A DNA stretch of 64,000 nt, taken from NCBI GenBank assembly GCA_964020085.1, contig CAXHUQ010000829.1, positions 232,292 to 296,291 on the forward strand, in the 5' to 3' direction. Under the pieces are notes generated by a model. It was not told where the DNA came from and did not search any database. It saw nothing but the letters and a program-made list of their open reading frames with translations. Within the stretch, counting starts at the first letter, position 1. Each line of letters begins with the position of its first letter. The DNA is from Micromussa lordhowensis. Lineage: Eukaryota > Cnidaria > Anthozoa > Scleractinia > Lobophylliidae. The translations under genes and the position numbers were made by a program. Below, in pieces: positions 1-11,800 of the stretch.

Positions 1-16
1 GCTAACCAGCCCGTTT

Positions 17-26
17 GCTAATTAGC
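17..26. other. 10-bp perfect palindrome GCTAATTAGC in A
   Basis: GCTAATTAGC reads the same on both strands and occurs at offset 17-26 of nearly every A monomer. Its core TAATTA resembles homeodomain-type AT-rich sites, which is only a resemblance. The right half is part of the second GCTAAnnAGCC element. The palindrome is broken by two recurrent variants: TTAACC (for example 21701, 24046, 34618, 53370, 63918) and GTTTACTAAT (21110, 29021, 30059, 31097, 51021, 58053). The B monomer has no intact version. Confidence 0.8.
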
Positions 27-32
27 CGAACT

Positions 33-56
33 TTGCGCGCGTCGCAACTTTGCAAA
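33..56. other. Inverted repeat TTGCG-N5-CGCAA followed by palindrome TTTGCAAA
   Basis: In A, TTGCG (33-37) and CGCAA (43-47) are perfect reverse complements around a 5-base loop. TTTGCAAA (49-56) is an 8-bp perfect palindrome two bases on. Neither is kept intact in B, where the matching stretch reads TTGACGCGTGTCGCAACTTGG. These are the clearest dyads in A besides GCTAATTAGC. They could be protein-binding or hairpin sites, but short dyads also occur by chance; the repetition comes from the array, not from independent conservation. Confidence 0.6.
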
Positions 57-147
57 CTAATACCACCAAAGCACTCCCGGGGTCGGTCCGGGTCCAAATG
101 CGAAGTATCGGAGCTGCGCGAAATCTTCCACTATGCTAATCAGCCCG

Positions 148-172
148 CAGATCCCCAGGCGTGGCCGGCTGG
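148..172 (+). repeat. 25-bp B-specific segment
   Basis: Between the shared start (GCTAAYCAGCCCG) and the shared TTAGCCGA, A has 8 bases and B has 33, so B holds about 25 extra bases. The segment is GC-rich and ends in a small GGCT-GGCT duplication. It may be an insertion in B or a deletion in A; without a related outgroup monomer the direction cannot be decided. It is almost invariant across copies: the changes I noticed are GCGTTGCC at about 5435, 13637 and 18326, a loss of one C at 5720-5722, GGCTGGCTGG at 21551 and 54098, GGCCGGGTGG near 47651 and 48823, and isolated single bases at 26230, 36801, 42367 and 54385. Exact edges depend on alignment choice. Confidence 0.8.
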
Positions 173-192
173 CTGACTCGTTAGCCGAGCTT

Positions 193-202
193 GACGCGTG
201 TC
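193..202. other. GACGCGTGTC near-palindrome in B; CACGTG in variant copies
   Basis: B has GACGCGTGTC at this place, containing the MluI-type ACGCGT. In ten B monomers the G at the fourth position is A, giving GACACGTGTC, a perfect 10-bp palindrome with a CACGTG (G-box/E-box-like) core. These are at 21874, 24511, 26855, 31861, 34791, 35963, 45046, 46511, 53543 and 58817 (first base of CACGTG). The change is a CpG-type G to A transition. Whether a bHLH or bZIP factor binds it is unknown. Confidence 0.8.
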
Positions 203-3200
203 GCAACTTGGCAAACTAATGGCACCAAAGCACTCCTGGGGTGGGTCCGGGTCCACATGCAAAGTTTCGGAGCTGCGCGACATCTCGCACTATGCTAACC
301 AGCCCGTTTGCTAATTAGCCGAACTTTGCGTGCGTCGCAACTTTGCAAACTAATACCACCAAAGCACTCCCGGGGTCGGTCCGGGTCCAAATGCGAAGTA
401 TCGGAGCTGCGCGAAATCTCCCACTATGCTAATCAGCCCGCAGATCCCCAGGCGTGGCCGGCTGGCTGACTCGTTAGCCGAGCTTGACGCGTGTCGCAAC
501 TTGGCAAACTAATGGCACCAAAGCACTCCTGGGGTGGGTCCGGGTCCACATGCAAAGTTTCGGAGCTGCGCGACATCTCGCACTATGCTAACCAGCCCGT
601 TTGCTAATTAGCCGAACTTTGCGCGCGTCGCAACTTTGCAAACTAATACCACCAAAGCACTCCCGGGGTCGGTCCGGGTCCAAATGCGAAGTATCGGAGC
701 TGCGCGAAATCTCCCACTATGCTAATCAGCCCGCAGATCCCCAGGCGTGGCCGGCTGGCTGACTCGTTAGCCGAGCTTGACGCGTGTCGCAACTTGGCAA
801 ACTAATGGCACCAAAGCACTCCTGGGGTGGGTCCGGGTCCACATGCAAAGTTTCGGAGCTGCGCGACATCTCGCACTATGCTAACCAGCCCGTTTGCTAA
901 TTAGCCGAACTTTGCGCGCGTCGCAACTTTGCAAACTAATACCACCAAAGCACTCCCGGGGTCGGTCCGGGTCCAAATGCGAAGTATCGGAGCTGCGCGA
1001 AATCTCCCACTATGCTAATCAGCCCGCAGATCCCCAGGCGTGGCCGGCTGGCTGACTCGTTAGCCGAGCTTGACGCGTGTCGCAACTTGGCAAACTAATG
1101 GCACCAAAGCACTCCTGGGGTGGGTCCGGGTCCACATGCAAAGTTTCGGAGCTGCGCGACATCTCGCACTATGCTAACCAGCCCGTTTGCTAATTAGCCG
1201 AACTTTGCGCGCGTCGCAACTTTGCAAACTAATACCACCAAAGCACTCCCGGGGTCGGTCCGGGTCCAAATGCGAAGTATCGGAGCTGCGCGAAATCTCC
1301 CACTATGCTAATCAGCCCACAGATCCCCAGGCGTGGCCGGCTGGCTGACTCGTTAGCCGAGCTTGACGCGTGTCGCAACTTGGCAAACTAATGGCACCAA
1401 AGCACTCCTGGGGTGGGTCCGGGTCCACATGCAAAGTTTCGGAGCTGCGCGACATCTCGCACTATGCTAACCAGCCCGTTTGCTAATTAGCCGAACTTTG
1501 CGCGCGTCGCAACTTTGCAAACTAATACCACCAAAGCACTCCCGGGGTCGGTCCGGGTCCAAATGCGAAGTATCGGAGCTGCGCGAAATCTCCCACTATG
1601 CTAATCAGCCCGCAGATCCCCAGGCGTGGCCGGCTGGCTGACTCGTTAGCCGAGCTTGACGCGTGTCGCAACTTGGCAAACTAATGGCACCAAAGCACTC
1701 CTGGGGTGGGTCCGGGTCCACATGCAAAGTTTCGGAGCTGCGCGACATCTCGCACTATGCTAACCAGCCCGTTTGCTAATTAGCCGAACTTTGCGCGCGT
1801 CGCAACTTTGCAAACTAATACCACCAAAGCACTCCCGGGGTCGGTCCGGGTCCAAATGCGAAGTATCGGAGCTGCGCGAAATCTCCCACTATGCTAATCA
1901 GCCCGCAGATCCCCAGGCGTGGCCGGCTGGCTGACTCGTTAGCCGAGCTTGACGCGTGTCGCAACTTGGCAAACTAATGGCACCAAAGCACTCCTGGGGT
2001 GGGTCCGGGTCCACATGCAAAGTTTCGGAGCTGCGCGACATCTCGCACTATGCTAACCAGCCCGTTTGCTAATTAGCCGAACTTTGCGCGCGTCGCAACT
2101 TTGCAAACTAATACCACCAAAGCACTCCCGGGGTCGGTCCGGGTCCAAATGCGAAGTATCGGAGCTGCGCGAAATCTCCCACTATGCTAATCAGCCCGCA
2201 GATCCCCAGGCGTGGCCGGCTGGCTGACTCGTTAGCCGAGCTTGACGCGTGTCGCAACTTGGCAAACTAATGGCACCAAAGCACTCCTGGGGTGGGTCCG
2301 GGTCCACATGCAAAGTTTCGGAGCTGCGCGACATCTCGCACTATGCTAACCAGCCCGTTTGCTAATTAGCCGAACTTTGCGCGCGTCGCAACTTTGCAAA
2401 CTATTACCACCAAAGCACTCCCGGGGTCGGTCCGGGTCCAAATGCGAAGTATCGGAGCTGCGCGAAATCTCCCACTATGCTAATCAGCCCGCAGATCCCC
2501 AGGCGTGGCCGGCTGGCTGACTCGTTAGCCGAGCTTGACGCGTGTCGCAACTTGGCAAACTAATGGCACCAAAGCACTCCTGGGGTGGGTCCAGGTCCAC
2601 ATGCAAAGTTTCGGAGCTGCGCGACATCTCGCACTATGCTAACCAGCCCGTTTGCTAATTAGCCGAACTTTGCGCGCGTCGCAACTTTGCAAACTAATAC
2701 CACCAAAGCACTCCCGGGGTCGGTCCGGGTCCAAATGCGAAGTATCGGAGCTGCGCGAAATCTCCCACTATGCTAATCAGCCCGCAGATCCCCAGGCGTG
2801 GCCGGCTGGCTGACTCGTTAGCCGAGCTTGACGCGTGTCGCAACTTGGCAAACTAATGGCACCAAAGCACTCCTGGGGTGGGTCCGGGTCCACATGCAAA
2901 GTTTCGGAGCTGCGCGACATCTCGCACTATGCTAACCAGCCCGTTTGCTAATTAGCCGAACTTTGCGCGCGTCGCAACTTTGCAAACTAATACCACCAAA
3001 GCACTCCCGGGGTCGGTCCGGGTCCAAATGCGAAGTATCGGAGCTGCGCGAAATCTCCCACTATGCTAATCAGCCCGCAGATCCCCAGGCGTGGCCGGCT
3101 GGCTGACTCGTTAGCCGAGCTTGACGCGTGTCGCAACTTGGCAAACTAATGGCACCAAAGCACTCCTGGGGTGGGTCCGGGTCCACATGCAAAGTTTCGG

Positions 3201-3631
3201 AGCTGTGCGACATCTCGCACTATGCTAACCAGCCCGTTTGCTAATTAGCCGAACTTTGCGCGCGTCGCAACTTTGCAAACTAATACCACCAAAGCACTCC
3301 CGGGGTCGGTCCGGGTCCAAATGCGAAGTATCGGAGCTGCGCGAAATCTCCCACTATGCTAATCAGCCCGCAGATCCCCAGGCGTGGCCGGCTGGCTGAC
3401 TCGTTAGCCGAGCTTGACGCGTGTCGCAACTTGGCAAACTAATGGCACCAAAGCACTCCTGGGGTGGGTCCGGGTCCACATGCAAAGTTTCGGAGCTGCG
3501 CGACATCTCGCACTATGCTAACCAGCCCGTTTGCTAATTAGCCGAACTTTGCGCGCGTCGCAACTTTGCAAACTAATACCACCAAAGCACTCCCGGGGTC
3601 GGTCCGGGTCCAAATGCGAAGTATCGGAGCT

Positions 3632-5470
3632 GCGCGAAATCTCCCACTATGCTAATCAGCCTGCAGATCCCCAGGCGTGGCCGGCTGGCTGACTCGTTAG
3701 CCGAGCTTGACGCGTGTCGCAACTTGGCAAACTAATGGCACCAAAGCACTCCTGGGGTGGGTCCGGGTCCACATGCAAAGTTTCGGAGCTGCGCGACATC
3801 TCGCACTATGCTAACCAGCCCGTTTGCTAATTAGCCGAACTTTGCGCGCGTCGCAACTTTGCAAACTAATACCACCAAAGCACTCCCGGGGTCGGTCCGG
3901 GTCCAAATGCGAAGTATCGGAGCTGCGCAAAATCTCCCACTATGCTAATCAGCCCGCAGATCCCCAGGCGTGGCCGGCTGGCTGACTCGTTAGCCGAGCT
4001 TGACGCGTGTCGCAACTTGGAAAACTAATGGCACCAAAGCACTCCTGGGGTGGGTCCGGGTCCACATGCAAAGTTTCGGAGCTGCGCGACATCTCGCACT
4101 ATGCTAACCAGCCCGTTTGCTAATTAGCCGAACTTTGCGCGCGTCGCAACTTTGCAAACTAATACCACCAAAGCACTCCCGGGGTCGGTCCGGGTCCAAA
4201 TGCGAAGTATCGGAGCTGCGTGAAATCTCCCACTATGCTAATCAGCCCGCAGATCCCCAGGCGTGGCCGGCTGGCTGACTCGTTAGCCGAGCTTGACGCG
4301 TGTCGCAACTTGGCAATCTAATGGCACCAAAGCACTCCTGGGGTGGGTCCGGGTCCACATGCAAAGTTTCGGAGCTGCGCGACATCTCGCACTATGCTAA
4401 CCAGCCCGTTTGCTAATTAGCCGAACTTTGCGCGCGTCGCAACTTTGCAAACTAATACCACCAAAGCACTCCCGGGGTCGGTCCGGGTCCAAATGCGAAG
4501 TATCGGAGCTGCGTGAAATCTCCCACTATGCTAATCAGCCCGCAGATCCCCAGGCGTGGCCGGCTGGCTGACTCGTTAGCCGAGCTTGACGCGTGTCGCA
4601 ACTTGGCAAACTAATGGCACCAAAGCACTCCTGGGGTGGGTCCGGGTCCACATGCAAAGTTTCGGAGCTGCGCGACATCTCGCACTATGCTAACCAGCCC
4701 GTTTGCTAATTAGCCGAACTTTGCGCGCGTCGCAACTTTGCAAACTAATACCACCAAAGCACTCCCGGGGTCGGTCCGGGTCCAAATGCGAAGTATCGGA
4801 GCTGCGCGAAATCTCCCACTATGCTAATCAGCCCGCAGATCCCCAGGCGTGGCCGGCTGGCTGACTCGTTAGCCGAGCTTGACGCGTGTCGCAACTTGGC
4901 AAACTAATGGCACCAAAGCACTCCTGGGGTGGGTCCGGGTCCACATGCAAAGTTTCGGAGCTGCGCGACATCTCGCACTATGCTAACCAGCCCGTTTGCT
5001 AATTAGCCGAACTTTGCGCGCGTCGCAACTTTGCAAACTAATACCACCAAAGCACTCCCGGGGTCGGTCCGGGTCCAAATGCGAAGTATCGGAGCTGCGC
5101 GAAATCTCCCACTATGCTAATCAGCCCGCAGATCCCCAGGCGTGGCCGGCTGGCTGACTCGTTAGCCGAGCTTGACGCGTGTCGCAACTTGGCAAACTAA
5201 TGGCACCAAAGCACTCCTGGGGTGGGTCCGGGTCCACATGCAAAGTTTCGGAGCTGCGCGACATCTCGCACTATGCTAACCAGCCCGTTTGCTAATTAGC
5301 CGAACTTTGCGCGCGTCGCAACTTTGCAAACTAATACCACCAAAGCACTCCCGGGGTCGGTCCGGGTCCAAATGCGAAGTATCGGAGCTGCGCGAAATCT
5401 CCCACTATGCTAATCAGCCCGCAGATCCCCAGGCGTTGCCGGCTGGCTGACTCGTTAGCCGAGCTTGACG
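3632..5470. repeat. Segmental duplication, copy 1 (partner at 16.5-18.4 kb)
   Basis: Five marker variants here recur in the same order and spacing exactly 12,891 bp downstream: CCTGCAG (3660 and 16551), AAAACT (4021 and 16912), a GCGTGAAAT pair (about 4219/4512 and 17110/17403), GGCAATCT (4312 and 17203) and GCGTTGCC (5431 and 18322). The spacing equals 44 dimers minus the 1-bp deletion at 5720-5722. A GCGCAAAAT variant near 3929 is private to this copy, so it arose after the duplication or was lost from the partner. Edges are set by the outermost shared markers and are approximate. Confidence 0.85.
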
Positions 5471-5567
5471 CGTGTCGCAACTTGGCAAACTAATGGCACC
5501 AAAGCACTCCTGGGGTGGGTCCGGGTCCACATGCAAAGTTTCGGAGCTGCGCGACATCTCGCACTAT

Positions 5568-5859
5568 GCTAACCAGCCCGTTTGCTAATTAGCCGAACTT
5601 TGCGCGCGTCGCAACTTTGCAAACTAATACCACCAAAGCACTCCCGGGGTCGGTCCGGGTCCAAATGCGAAGTATCGGAGCTGCGCGAAATCTCCCACTA
5701 TGCTAATCAGCCCGCAGATCCCAGGCGTGGCCGGCTGGCTGACTCGTTAGCCGAGCTTGACGCGTGTCGCAACTTGGAAAACTAATGGCACCAAAGCACT
5801 CCTGGGGTGGGTCCGGGTCCACATGCAAAGTTTCGGAGCTGCGCGACATCTCGCACTAT
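5568..5859. repeat. 292-bp dimer with a 1-bp deletion in B
   Basis: This dimer is 1 bp short: the CCCC run of the B-specific segment is CCC at 5720-5722. The B also carries GGAAAACT at 5778. The frame change removes the normal stop pattern and leaves a 67-codon open frame at 5582-5785 starting from TTG. That frame is an accident of the deletion and not a gene. It is one of only two small indels in the window. Confidence 0.95.
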
Positions 5860-8800
5860 GCTAACCAGCCCGTTTGCTAATTAGCCGAACTTTGCGCGCG
5901 TCGCAACTTTGCAAACTAATACCACCAAAGCACTCCCGGGGTCGGTCCGGGTCCAAATGCGAAGTATCGGAGCTGCGTGAAATCTCCCACTATGCTAATC
6001 AGCCCGCAGATCCCCAGGCGTGGCCGGCTGGCTGACTCGTTAGCCGAGCTTGACGCGTGTCGCAACTTGGCAAACTAATGGCACCAAAGCACTCCTGGGG
6101 TGGGTCCGGGTCCACATGCAAAGTTTCGGAGCTGCGCGACATCTCGCACTATGCTAACCAGCCCGTTTGCTAATTAGCCGAACTTTGCGCGCGTCGCAAC
6201 TTTGCAAACTAATACCACCAAAGCACTCCCGGGGTCGGTCCGGGTCCAAATGCGAAGTATCGGAGCTGCGTGAAATCTCCCACTATGCTAATCAGCCCGG
6301 AGATCCCCAGGCGTGGCCGGCTGGCTGACTCGTTAGCCGAGCTTGACGCGTGTCGCAACTTGGCAAACTAATGGCACCAAAGCACTCCTGGGGTGGGTCC
6401 GGGTCCACATGCAAAGTTTCGGAGCTGCGCGACATCTCGCACTATGCTAACCAGCCCGTTTGCTAATTAGCCGAACTTTGCGCGCGTCGCAACTTTGCAA
6501 ACTAATACCACCAAAGCACTCCCGGGGTCGGTCCGGGTCCAAATGCGAAGTATCGGAGCTGCGCGAAATCTCCCACTATGCTAATCAGCCCGCAGATCCC
6601 CAGGCGTGGCCGGCTGGCTGACTCGTTAGCCGAGCTTGACGCGTGTCGCAACTTGGCAAACTAATGGCACCAAAGCACTCCTGGGGTGGGTCCGGGTCCA
6701 CATGCAAAGTTTCGGAGCTGCGCGACATCTCGCACTATGCTAACCAGCCCGTTTGCTAATTAGCCGAACTTTGCGCGCGTCGCAACTTTGCAAACTAATA
6801 CCACCAAAGCACTCCCGGGGTCGGTCCGGGTCCAAATGCGAAGTATCGGAGCTGCGCGAAATCTCCCACTATGCTAATCAGCCCGCAGATCCCCAGGCGT
6901 GGCCGGCTGGCTGACTCGTTAGCCGAGCTTGACGCGTGTCGCAACTTGGCAAACTAATGGCACCAAAGCACTCCTGGGGTGGGTCCGGGTCCACATGCAA
7001 AGTTTCGGAGCTGCGCGACATCTCGCACTATGCTAACCAGCCCGTTTGCTAATTAGCCGAACTTTGCGCGCGTCGCAACTTTGCAAACTAATACCACCAA
7101 AGCACTCCCGGGGTCGGTCCGGGTCCAAATGCGAAGTATCGGAGCTGCGCGAAATCTCCCACTATGCTAATCAGCCCGCAGATCCCCAGGCGTGGCCGGC
7201 TGGCTGACTCGTTAGCCGAGCTTGACGCGTGTCGCAACTTGGCAAACTAATGGCACCAAAGCACTCCTGGGGTGGGTCCGGGTCCACATGCAAAGTTTCG
7301 GAGCTGCGCGACATCTCGCACTATGCTAACCAGCCCGTTTGCTAATTAGCCGAACTTTGCGCGCGTCGCAACTTTGCAAACTAATACCACCAAAGCACTC
7401 CCGGGGTCGGTCCGGGTCCAAATGCGAAGTATCGGAGCTGCGCGAAATCTCCCACTATGCTAATCAGCCCGCAGATCCCCAGGCGTGGCCGGCTGGCTGA
7501 CTCGTTAGCCGAGCTTGACGCGTGTCGCAACTTGGCAAACTAATGGCACCAAAGCACTCCTGGGGTGGGTCCGGGTCCACATGCAAAGTTTCGGAGCTGC
7601 GCGACATCTCGCACTATGCTAACCAGCCCGTTTGCTAATTAGCCGAACTTTGCGCGCGTCGCAACTTTGCAAACTAATACCACCAAAGCACTCCCGGGGT
7701 CGGTCCGGGTCCAAATGCGAAGTATCGGAGCTGCGCGAAATCTCCCACTATGCTAATCAGCCCGCAGATCCCCAGGCGTGGCCGGCTGGCTGACTCGTTA
7801 GCCGAGCTTGACGCGTGTCGCACCTTGGCAAACTAATGGCACCAAAGCACTCCTGGGGTGGGTCCGGGTCCACATGCAAAGTTTCGGAGCTGCGCGACAT
7901 CTCGCACTATGCTAACCAGCCCGTTTGCTAATTAGCCGAACTTTGCGCGCGTCGCAACTTTGCAAACTAATACCACCAAAGCACTCCCGGGGTCGGTCCG
8001 GGTCCAAATGCGAAGTATCGGAGCTGCGCGAAATCTCCCACTATGCTAATCAGCCCGCAGATCCCCAGGCGTGGCCGGCTGGCTGACTCGTTAGCCGAGC
8101 TTGACGCGTGTCGCAACTTGGCAAACTAATGGCACCAAAGCACTCCTGGGGTGGGTCCGGGTCCACATGCAAAGTTTCGGAGCTGCGCGACATCTCGCAC
8201 TATGCTAACCAGCCCGTTTGCTAATTAGCCGAACTTTGCGCGCGTCGCAACTTTGCAAACTAATACCACCAAAGCACTCCCGGGGTCGGTCCGGGTCCAA
8301 ATGCGAAGTATCGGAGCTGCGCGAAATCTCCCACTATGCTAATCAGCCCGCAGATCCCCAGGCGTGGCCGGCTGGCTGACTCGTTAGCCGAGCTTGACGC
8401 GTGTCGCAACTTGGAAAACTAATGGCACCAAAGCACTCCTGGGGTGGGTCCGGGTCCACATGCAAAGTTTCGGAGCTGCGCGACATCTCGCACTATGCTA
8501 ACCAGCCCGTTTGCTAATTAGCCGAACTTTGCGCGCGTCGCAACTTTGCAAACTAATACCACCAAAGCACTCCCGGGGTCGGTCCGGGTCCAAATGCGAA
8601 GTATCGGAGCTGCGTGAAATCTCCCACTATGCTAATCAGCCCGGAGATCCCCAGGCGTGGCCGGCTGGCTGACTCGTTAGCCGAGCTTGACGCGTGTCGC
8701 AACTTGGCAAACTAATGGCACCAAAGCACTCCTGGGGTGGGTCCGGGTCCACATGCAAAGTTTCGGAGCTGCGCGACATCTCGCACTATGCTAACCAGCC

Positions 8801-11800
8801 CGTTTGCTAATTAGCCGAACTTTGCGCGCGTCGCAACTTTGCAAACTAATACCACCAAAGCACTCCCGGGGTCGGTCCGGGTCCAAATGCGAAGTATCGG
8901 AGCTGCGCGAAATCTCCCACTATGCTAATCAGCCCGCAGATCCCCAGGCGTGGCCGGCTGGCTGACTCGTTAGCCGAGCTTGACGCGTGTCGCAACTTGG
9001 AAAACTAATGGCACCAAAGCACTCCTGGGGTGGGTCCGGGTCCACATGCAAAGTTTCGGAGCTGCGCGACATCTCGCACTATGCTAACCAGCCCGTTTGC
9101 TAATTAGCCGAACTTTGCGCGCGTCGCAACTTTGCAAACTAATACCACCAAAGCACTCCCGGGGTCGGTCCGGGTCCAAATGCGAAGTATCGGAGCTGCG
9201 TGAAATCTCCCACTATGCTAATCAGCCCGGAGATCCCCAGGCGTGGCCGGCTGGCTGACTCGTTAGCCGAGCTTGACGCGTGTCGCAACTTGGCAAACTA
9301 ATGGCACCAAAGCACTCCTGGGGTGGGTCCGGGTCCACATGCAAAGTTTCGGAGCTGCGCGACATCTCGCACTATGCTAACCAGCCCGTTTGCTAATTAG
9401 CCGAACTTTGCGCGCGTCGCAACTTTGCAAACTAATACCACCAAAGCACTCCCGGGGTCGGTCCGGGTCCAAATGCGAAGTATCGGAGCTGCGCGAAATC
9501 TCCCACTATGCTAATCAGCCCGCAGATCCCCAGGCGTGGCCGGCTGGCTGACTCGTTAGCCGAGCTTGACGCGTGTCGCAACTTGGCAAACTAATGGCAC
9601 CAAAGCACTCCTGGGGTGGGTCCGGGTCCACATGCAAAGTTTCGGAGCTGCGCGACATCTCGCACTATGCTAACCAGCCCGTTTGCTAATTAGCCGAACT
9701 TTGCGCGCGTCGCAACTTTGCAAACTAATACCACCAAAGCACTCCCGGGGTCGGTCCGGGTCCAAATGCGAAGTATCGGAGCTGCGCGAAATCTCCCACT
9801 ATGCTAATCAGCCCGCAGATCCCCAGGCGTGGCCGGCTGGCTGACTCGTTAGCCGAGCTTGACGCGTGTCGCAACTTGGCAAACTAATGGCACCAAAGCA
9901 CTCCTGGGGTGGGTCCGGGTCCACATGCAAAGTTTCGGAGCTGCGCGACATCTCGCACTATGCTAACCAGCCCGTTTGCTAATTAGCCGAACTTTGCGCG
10001 CGTCGCAACTTTGCAAACTAATACCACCAAAGCACTCCCGGGGTCGGTCCGGGTCCAAATGCGAAGTATCGGAGCTGCGCGAAATCTCCCACTATGCTAA
10101 TCAGCCCGCAGATCCCCAGGCGTGGCCGGCTGGCTGACTCGTTAGCCGAGCTTGACGCGTGTCGCAACTTGGCAAACTAATGGCACCAAAGCACTCCTGG
10201 GGTGGGTCCGGGTCCACATGCAAAGTTTCGGAGCTGCGCGACATCTCGCACTATGCTAACCAGCCCGTTTGCTAATTAGCCGAACTTTGCGCGCGTCGCA
10301 ACTTTGCAAACTAATACCACCAAAGCACTCCCGGGGTCGGTCCGGGTCCAAATGCGAAGTATCGGAGCTGCGCGAAATCTCCCACTATGCTAATCAGCCC
10401 GCAGATCCCCAGGCGTGGCCGGCTGGCTGACTCGTTAGCCGAGCTTGACGCGTGTCGCAACTTGGCAAACTAATGGCACCAAAGCACTCCTGGGGTGGGT
10501 CCGGGTCCACATGCAAAGTTTCGGAGCTGCGCGACATCTCGCACTATGCTAACCAGCCCGTTTGCTAATTAGCCGAACTTTGCGCGCGTCGCAACTTTGC
10601 AAACTAATACCACCAAAGCACTCCCGGGGTCGGTCCGGGTCCAAATGCGAAGTATCGGAGCTGCGCGAAATCTCCCACTATGCTAATCAGCCCGCAGATC
10701 CCCAGGCGTGGCCGGCTGGCTGACTCGTTAGCCGAGCTTGACGCGTGTCGCACCTTGGCAAACTAATGGCACCAAAGCACTCCTGGGGTGGGTCCGGGTC
10801 CACATGCAAAGTTTCGGAGCTGCGCGACATCTCGCACTATGCTAACCAGCCCGTTTGCTAATTAGCCGAACTTTGCGCGCGTCGCAACTTTGCAAACTAA
10901 TACCACCAAAGCACTCCCGGGGTCGGTCCGGGTCCAAATGCGAAGTATCGGAGCTGCGCGAAATCTCCCACTATGCTAATCAGCCCGCAGATCCCCAGGC
11001 GTGGCCGGCTGGCTGACTCGTTAGCCGAGCTTGACGCGTGTCGCAACTTGGCAAACTAATGGCACCAAAGCACTCCTGGGGTGGGTCCGGGTCCACATGC
11101 AAAGTTTCGGAGCTGCGCGACATCTCGCACTATGCTAACCAGCCCGTTTGCTAATTAGCCGAACTTTGCGCGCATCGCAACTTTGCAAACTAATACCACC
11201 AAAGCACTCCCGGGGTCGGTCCGGGTCCAAATGCGAAGTATCGGAGCTGCGTGAAATCTCCCACTATGCTAATCAGCCCGCAGATCCCCAGGCGTGGCCG
11301 GCTGGCTGACTCGTTAGCCGAGCTTGACGCGTGTCGCAACTTGGCAAACTAATGGCACCAAAGCACTCCTGGGGTGGGTCCGGGTCCACATGCAAAGTTT
11401 CGGAGCTGCGCGACATCTCGCACTATGCTAACCAGCCCGTTTGCTAATTAGCCGAACTTTGCGCGCGTCGCAACTTTGCAAACTAATACCACCAAAGCAC
11501 TCCCGGGGTCGGTCCGGGTCCAAATGCGAAGTATCGGAGCTGCGTGAAATCTCCCACTATGCTAATCAGCCCGCAGATCCCCAGGCGTGGCCGGCTGGCT
11601 GACTCGTTAGCCGAGCTTGACGCGTGTCGCAACTTGGCAAACTAATGGCACCAAAGCACTCCTGGGGTGGGTCCGGGTCCACATGCAAAGTTTCGGAGCT
11701 GCGCGACATCTCGCACTATGCTAACCAGCCCGTTTGCTAATTAGCCGAACTTTGCGCGCGTCGCAACTTTGCAAACTAATACCACCAAAGCACTCCCGGG

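Larger units (their letters stand above)
1..134 (+). repeat. A monomer (reference copy of 217)
   Basis: First complete A monomer of the window. It starts GCTAACCAGCCCG and ends CCCACTAT. Landmarks: GCTAACCAGCC at 1-11 and a second, similar GCTAATTAGCC at 17-27; the inverted repeat TTGCG/CGCAA at 33-47 around a BssHII-type GCGCGC; the palindrome TTTGCAAA at 49-56; a SmaI-type CCCGGG; then GGTCGGTCCGGGTCC. This copy carries one private change (C to T at 127). Strand is nominal, because no transcription signal orients the unit. A differs from B by lacking about 25 bp and by about 20 substitutions in the aligned part. Confidence 0.96.
135..293 (+). repeat. B monomer (reference copy of 219)
   Basis: First complete B monomer. 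It starts GCTAATCAGCCCG, like A, and ends TCGCACTAT. It is 159 bp long because of extra bases at about 148-172. Downstream it aligns to A without gaps but with fixed differences: CTTGGC for CTTTGC, AATGGCACC for AATACCACC, CTCCTGGGGTGGG for CTCCCGGGGTCGG, GCAAAGTTT for GCGAAGTAT, and GACATCTCGC for GAAATCTCCC. These fixed differences show A and B are distinct subfamilies maintained in strict alternation. At 159 bp, B is in the size range often seen for nucleosome-related satellites; that is a general comparison, not evidence of function. Confidence 0.96.

Noticed and set aside
148..172. B-specific segment as a small mobile-element insertion
   Set aside because: No target-site duplication or terminal inverted repeats could be seen around it; it is simply a fixed length difference between A and B.
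133..219. ATG-initiated 28-codon frame present in almost every B monomer
   Set aside because: It repeats only because the unit repeats; substitutions fall in it freely, and no ribosome-binding or promoter context is seen.
268..284. CENP-B box-like TTTCGGAGCTGCGCGAC in B
   Set aside because: It has the TTCG start but lacks the required central A and the CGGG end of the CENP-B box, so it does not fit the core motif.
5582..5785. 67-codon open frame on the plus strand
   Set aside because: It starts at TTG inside an A monomer and exists only because of the 1-bp deletion at 5720-5722; no other dimer has it, and there is no start context or neighbour gene.
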